From Deltaproteobacteria bacterium (GTDB lineage Bacteria > Desulfobacterota > Desulfobacteria > Desulfobacterales > B30-G6), in the NCBI GenBank assembly GCA_022340465.1, contig JAJDNW010000130.1, forward strand, positions 97,719 to 161,718: a DNA stretch of 64,000 bases. Reading direction: 5' to 3'. Below the pieces are notes generated by a model. It did no database searches. It was not told the origin of the DNA and saw only the letters and a program-made list of their open reading frames with translations. This document shows, in pieces, positions 60,501 through 64,000 of the stretch (the first letter of the stretch is position 1; each line of letters starts with the position of its first letter). The translations under genes and the position numbers were made by a program.

Positions 60501-61745
60501 ATGGAGATAGTGGGCAGGCTGCGGGTATACGGCGTTCAGGCCTATTTTTTCATGTTTTTTTTCATCCTTTTTTTCAGGCACAAAAACATCGATCTTGTGC
60601 GGATCCCTTTTTTTCTTCTCATCATCTGGCAGATGTTCAAAAAAAAGCTGTCGCCGAAATTTTTGATCGACCCGGTCTCCGTCGCTATTTTTTCATTTGT
60701 TCTGACAGCAGCCGTCAGCAATACCATCAACGGTATTCCGCTGGACGAGATCGTAAAAATCGCCAACTGGCTGTTCCCCTTCTACCTCGGGAAGTACGTT
60801 ATCATGAGATGCCCGGAGATCGAGCTGGAGAACATTTTGTCCTGTCTCCTGATCTGTGCGACGGCTTTTTCCGTCATTGGAATAGCGGGGTACCTGATGG
60901 GGTGGGACACCATCTTCGGCCGGCCGCTTTTCGATGCGGGGCGGTACCGGTTCACCATCAGTGGAACGAACCGGGCCGGGTTCTACCTGGGGATTTCTCT
61001 GGTGCTGGGTACCTATTTTTTTGTCCGGCGGAAAATCTCCTTCGACGTCAAGTACCTCCTGGCCGTTTTCTGCTGGATGACGATTTTTGCTTCGCTCTTT
61101 CTGATCAAGGAGAGAAAGACGATCCTGACGGTCATGGCAATCGTTACGATTCTATTGCTGGTGTACAGACGATACAAAGTGGTTATCGTAGGGGCCCTTG
61201 CCCTGGCACTCGTTTTGTCGGTGATACCCATCCCGGAAAGATACCACCCCAGGCAAATGGCCCTCAACGTCGGCATGCTGGGGAGGTTCAATGCCTGGGA
61301 GACCGCCATCGGGCTCTTCAGGGAAAAACCTGTGTTCGGACATGGATACCCGTCCTTCAAGGAGGCCTGCAGACGCTATAACGAGGAGAACGGGGACAAA
61401 TTGAGATTCAAGAAATTTCAATATTACAGCATCGCGCACAACCTGAGCCTGAATGCCCTGGCGGAAACCGGTTTTCTGGGGTTTTTGGCGCTCAATGCCG
61501 TTTTTTTCAATGCCTGGCGGTTTTATCGATATCGGCATCGTGACAAATCGCTTTTTATTCTGGGGGTGACGATAGGTTTTATCTACGTCACCATGCAGTT
61601 CGGCAATTTTGTGCACTCGACTGCCCGCACGGACCTGGCTTTTTTGATAGTGGGGTTGTATCTGTCTTTCGAGCGCTACCGCCAAAGCGGGACGGTTGCC
61701 CGGCCGGTGGGTGCGGACAACCGGAAAGAGGGTCCGGAAGCATGA
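60501..61745 (+). CDS. O-antigen ligase/polymerase-like membrane protein (WaaL/Wzy_C family)
   Basis: The 414-residue protein has about 11 membrane helices and a long periplasmic loop (about 265-320) with GMLGRFNAWETAIGLFREKP and PVFGHGYPSFKEA, then IAHNLSLNALAETGFLG, where the catalytic His of WaaL-type ligases lies. GGGGAG precedes the ATG. It would join O-antigen or another polyprenyl-linked glycan to the lipid A core. It shares a direction with the heptosyltransferase-type gene that follows by 80 bases. Confidence 0.83.
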   Translation: MEIVGRLRVYGVQAYFFMFFFILFFRHKNIDLVRIPFFLLIIWQMFKKKLSPKFLIDPVSVAIFSFVLTAAVSNTINGIPLDEIVKIANWLFPFYLGKYVIMRCPEIELENILSCLLICATAFSVIGIAGYLMGWDTIFGRPLFDAGRYRFTISGTNRAGFYLGISLVLGTYFFVRRKISFDVKYLLAVFCWMTIFASLFLIKERKTILTVMAIVTILLLVYRRYKVVIVGALALALVLSVIPIPERYHPRQMALNVGMLGRFNAWETAIGLFREKPVFGHGYPSFKEACRRYNEENGDKLRFKKFQYYSIAHNLSLNALAETGFLGFLALNAVFFNAWRFYRYRHRDKSLFILGVTIGFIYVTMQFGNFVHSTARTDLAFLIVGLYLSFERYRQSGTVARPVGADNRKEGPEA

Positions 61746-61825
61746 GGTCAATTGTTGTCAAAAGCCCATCCGACACCCTCTAACCGAAAGGACGCAGACA
61801 AACGAAGCTTTCGAGACGGGTTGCC

Positions 61826-62896
61826 ATGAATATGCCTGGAATGGCGGACATTATCGATGATCGAAAGATAAAAAAAATACTGGTCATCCAATTCAGACCA
61901 TTTGGGGACGTGTTACTGGCCACGGGGTATCTGGAGGCGCTTAAAAAAAGGTTTCCCGGGGCGGCCATCGAATTTTTGGTCAAAAAGCCCTTTCACGAGA
62001 TCTTGCACCGGAATCCTTTTATTTCCAAGGTCATTGCGATCGAGCCCTCATCGGGAATGCGTTATCTGATCGACAGGCTCGGGCTGTTTCGTGACATTCG
62101 AAAACAGTGCTACGACCTGATCGTCGACCAGCAGAACGGCACCGGATCCGGACAGGTGGTGCTGTTCAGCAAAGCCGCCTATCGGCTCGGCTGGGCGGAC
62201 AGCAAATGGCGCTGGTTGTACAATCTGAAGGCAAAACAGGGTCCGGTGAGATACCGCTCGGCGCAGAACTTCGACATGCTTCAGCCGCTGGGCATCGGCG
62301 AAAGCCCCCACCGGCTCTACTACCACGTCGAACCGGAATCCATGGCGCATGCAAAAGCATGGCTGGAGCATCGTGGGATAAGCTTGGATCGGTTCATTGT
62401 CATTTCGCCCGGCAGTCCCAGAGAAAAGAAGAAATGGCTCGCTGAAAACTTTTCCACGCTCGCCGATAAGCTCGTGACGGCAACGAAAATGCAGGTGGTC
62501 TTGTTGTGCGGGCCTAAAGAGTACGGCGATGCCAGGGCCGTCCTGGCGCTATCCCGCCACACCCGCCACCTGGCACTCTCCGTCGATTTCAACCATGCGG
62601 CCGCCTTTTTAAAACATTGCCGTCTGCTGATCTGCAACGACGGCGGCCTCAACCATCTGTCGGTTGCCTTGGGAGTGCCCTCCCTGGCTATTTTCGGGAA
62701 CACGCCGCCCGAGAAATGGTCCCCGCAGGGCTGGTTCCCATACCATTACCACCTGCACCACGCGGACAGAGGGGCGCGATCGGGAAACCATTTCGGCATC
62801 ACGCCCGAAGAAGCCTGTCAACGGGTGCTGTCGATTCTGGATGAATTGCCGCCGTCCAACACCTTCAACAGCGCCTGCACTTTCTCGAAAACCTGA
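61826..62896 (+). CDS. Heptosyltransferase-type family 9 glycosyltransferase
   Basis: The 356-residue GT-B protein opens KILVIQFRPFGDVLLATGYL and ends its fold with CNDGGLNHLSVALGVPSLAIFG, both typical of family 9 enzymes (WaaC/WaaF/WaaQ). It probably adds heptose or a related sugar to the inner core on the cytoplasmic face. Its last 79 bases are read in the opposite direction by the next gene. Which core position it serves is not readable. Confidence 0.88.
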   Translation: MNMPGMADIIDDRKIKKILVIQFRPFGDVLLATGYLEALKKRFPGAAIEFLVKKPFHEILHRNPFISKVIAIEPSSGMRYLIDRLGLFRDIRKQCYDLIVDQQNGTGSGQVVLFSKAAYRLGWADSKWRWLYNLKAKQGPVRYRSAQNFDMLQPLGIGESPHRLYYHVEPESMAHAKAWLEHRGISLDRFIVISPGSPREKKKWLAENFSTLADKLVTATKMQVVLLCGPKEYGDARAVLALSRHTRHLALSVDFNHAAAFLKHCRLLICNDGGLNHLSVALGVPSLAIFGNTPPEKWSPQGWFPYHYHLHHADRGARSGNHFGITPEEACQRVLSILDELPPSNTFNSACTFSKT

Positions 62897-63888
62897 TCCG
62901 GCGTGATGTTGAAGGTGTCGTCCTCCAGGTCCCTGTTGTCCATGTCCTTCAAATACACATATTCCCGCCGGTGCCAGGGGCACCATTTCAGGGGGTTCGA
63001 TTTGGGCCCGAAAATGGATACGGATGGGGTTTTCTGAGAAAAGGCCAGGTGATTCAGTCCACCGTCGTTGCATATCAAAAGTTTGGTGAAATTCAGCAGG
63101 GCGCCCGCTTCGTTGAAGGATGTGGGGGGCGAGAGGAGGGCTTTTGTCTGCATGCGGCCGGCGACCTCCTCGGCATACGATTTTTCACCCGGCGCCCAGG
63201 GCAGGACGATTTTGAAGTCCGTCTGCCGCTGGATCATGTCACCCAGGGCGGCAAAGCTGCCCGGATTCCATCGTTTGGCCTTGACGGGCGATCCGGCACT
63301 GATGGCGATGATATCCGCACCGTTGAGACCGACATCCTGGAGCCATTTCTGAATGTAGTCGAAAGAGGCGGGCCTGATCTTGTACTCTAAATTGTGTTCC
63401 CTGAGGTCGATGCCAAGCGGTGCCAGCAGATAGAATTTGTAGATCGAACGGTAGCACACCCGTGCTTGCGGTATCTGGACGTTGTACAGAAAATTCCATC
63501 CTTTTTTAATATATCCCAGCCGGTATCTGGCACCGCTGAAAATGATGATCCGGGCCGAGCTGGTGCCTCTCAACTGATCGATAATGAGATCGTACCGGTT
63601 TTTTCTGACCCTTGCGGCTGCCGCTATCTGTGGCAGGATGTACCCGAGCCCCCGGCCGCGCGGCGCTTCCATGATCACCAGATTGTCCAGGTGGGGGTTG
63701 TCCTCCATAACCGTCAGATAGGGCCGCTGGATCAGATAATCGATGCGTGCATCGGGAAAATGCCGCCTGAGTTCGGGCAGGTATCCCGTGTTCAGCAGAA
63801 TATCCCCAAAGGGCTTTTGCTGGATGATGAGAATTTTTTTGATCTCTCTTAACTGGCTTTCTTCCAGTCTGTCGAATGTACGGAACAT
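62818..63888 (-). CDS. Second family 9 glycosyltransferase, convergent with the first
   Basis: The 356-residue protein opens KKILIIQQKPFGDILLNTGYL and has LICNDGGLNHLAFSQKTPSVSIFG, the same family signature as the plus-strand neighbour, with moderate identity to it. The two are probably ancient paralogues. It overlaps that gene tail-to-tail by 79 bases and both end at natural stops. It is cotranscribed with the glycosyltransferase gene cut off by the window edge. Confidence 0.88.
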   Translation of the reverse strand: MFRTFDRLEESQLREIKKILIIQQKPFGDILLNTGYLPELRRHFPDARIDYLIQRPYLTVMEDNPHLDNLVIMEAPRGRGLGYILPQIAAAARVRKNRYDLIIDQLRGTSSARIIIFSGARYRLGYIKKGWNFLYNVQIPQARVCYRSIYKFYLLAPLGIDLREHNLEYKIRPASFDYIQKWLQDVGLNGADIIAISAGSPVKAKRWNPGSFAALGDMIQRQTDFKIVLPWAPGEKSYAEEVAGRMQTKALLSPPTSFNEAGALLNFTKLLICNDGGLNHLAFSQKTPSVSIFGPKSNPLKWCPWHRREYVYLKDMDNRDLEDDTFNITPDQVFEKVQALLKVLDGGNSSRIDSTR

Positions 63889-63924
63889 GGGTTACCCTGC
63901 CTTGTCGCGGCTAGAACCGCGCTG

Positions 63925-64000
63925 CTACGCGACCAAACTGTCGAAGATATCGGCCAGGCGGCGCGTGAGCCGCTTGCGTTCGAACCGTTCGATTTCAGAC
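63925..64000 (-). CDS. C-terminal end of a glycosyltransferase-like gene, cut by the window edge
   Basis: Reading inward from the edge gives ERFERKRLTRRLADIFDSL and a stop at 63925-63927. This helical ending resembles the C-termini of family 4 glycosyltransferases. Only 24 codons are visible, so the identity rests on the pattern and on the neighbouring core-sugar genes. It precedes the family 9 gene by 36 bases. Confidence 0.5.
   Translation of the reverse strand, partial: SEIERFERKRLTRRLADIFDSLVA

Overview
The window reads as a chromosomal segment of a Gram-negative, fairly GC-rich bacterium. It is most likely a Desulfobacterota (former Deltaproteobacteria) member related to the Desulfobacteraceae or Desulfosarcinaceae. 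This rests on a complete lipid A/outer-membrane assembly cluster of the lpxD-fabZ-lpxA-lpxI-Gfo/Idh-lpxB-msbA type, a DHH-CBS-tRNA nucleotidyltransferase fusion next to trpS-scpA-scpB, many two-component and sigma-54 elements, and universal-stress-type proteins beside an SLC13 transporter. The assignment is by gene content and order, not by a database search.

Positions 1-14.9 kb look like a stress and ion-homeostasis locus. In order they hold a truncated STAS-like gene behind a sigma-54-type promoter; a Lon protease with a response-regulator receiver domain inserted between its linker and its ATPase; a small-protein/universal-stress operon; a 27-residue membrane peptide; an SLC13 transporter with regulatory RCK_C domains; a cytidylate-kinase-like protein; a histidine kinase with an NtrC-type sigma-54 activator; and potassium uptake genes (a KimA-like permease facing a KtrA/KtrB pair). 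The receiver domain of the Lon protein closely resembles that of the NtrC-type regulator 6 kb away, so both may answer to the same kinase.

Positions 14.9-22.0 kb hold a DUF1847 protein, a decayed efflux-lipoprotein remnant, and then the most unusual locus: a tightly packed four-gene operon behind a good sigma-54 promoter and an upstream dyad. It encodes a threonine-synthase-like PLP enzyme, a DUF1611 P-loop protein, a 787-residue fusion of a QueC-like PP-loop ATPase with a creatininase-family amidohydrolase, and a dipeptide-epimerase-like enolase-superfamily enzyme. It looks like an uncharacterised pathway that makes or breaks an amino-acid-derived small molecule.

Positions 22.0-29.3 kb are accessory: a UspA protein, small secreted and unknown proteins, an MFS transporter overlapping a methyltransferase, two unknown envelope proteins in visibly AT-rich DNA, and a sulfotransferase-like gene, ending at a tRNA-Val gene.

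Positions 29.5-40.0 kb are housekeeping: HU, scpB-scpA-trpS-(DHH-CBS-CCA), pilC, a PilS-like kinase and lysS. Positions 40.0-64.0 kb are outer-membrane biogenesis: lolC/E-lolD, bamA (with an extra N-terminal domain), skp, the lipid A genes and msbA; an oppositely oriented trio of polyprenol-phosphate-sugar glycosyltransferase genes; then lptF-lptG-lpxK, an O-antigen-ligase-like protein, and heptosyltransferase-type genes that run into each other tail to tail. One tRNA gene was found. No CRISPR array, complete insertion sequence or phage was seen.
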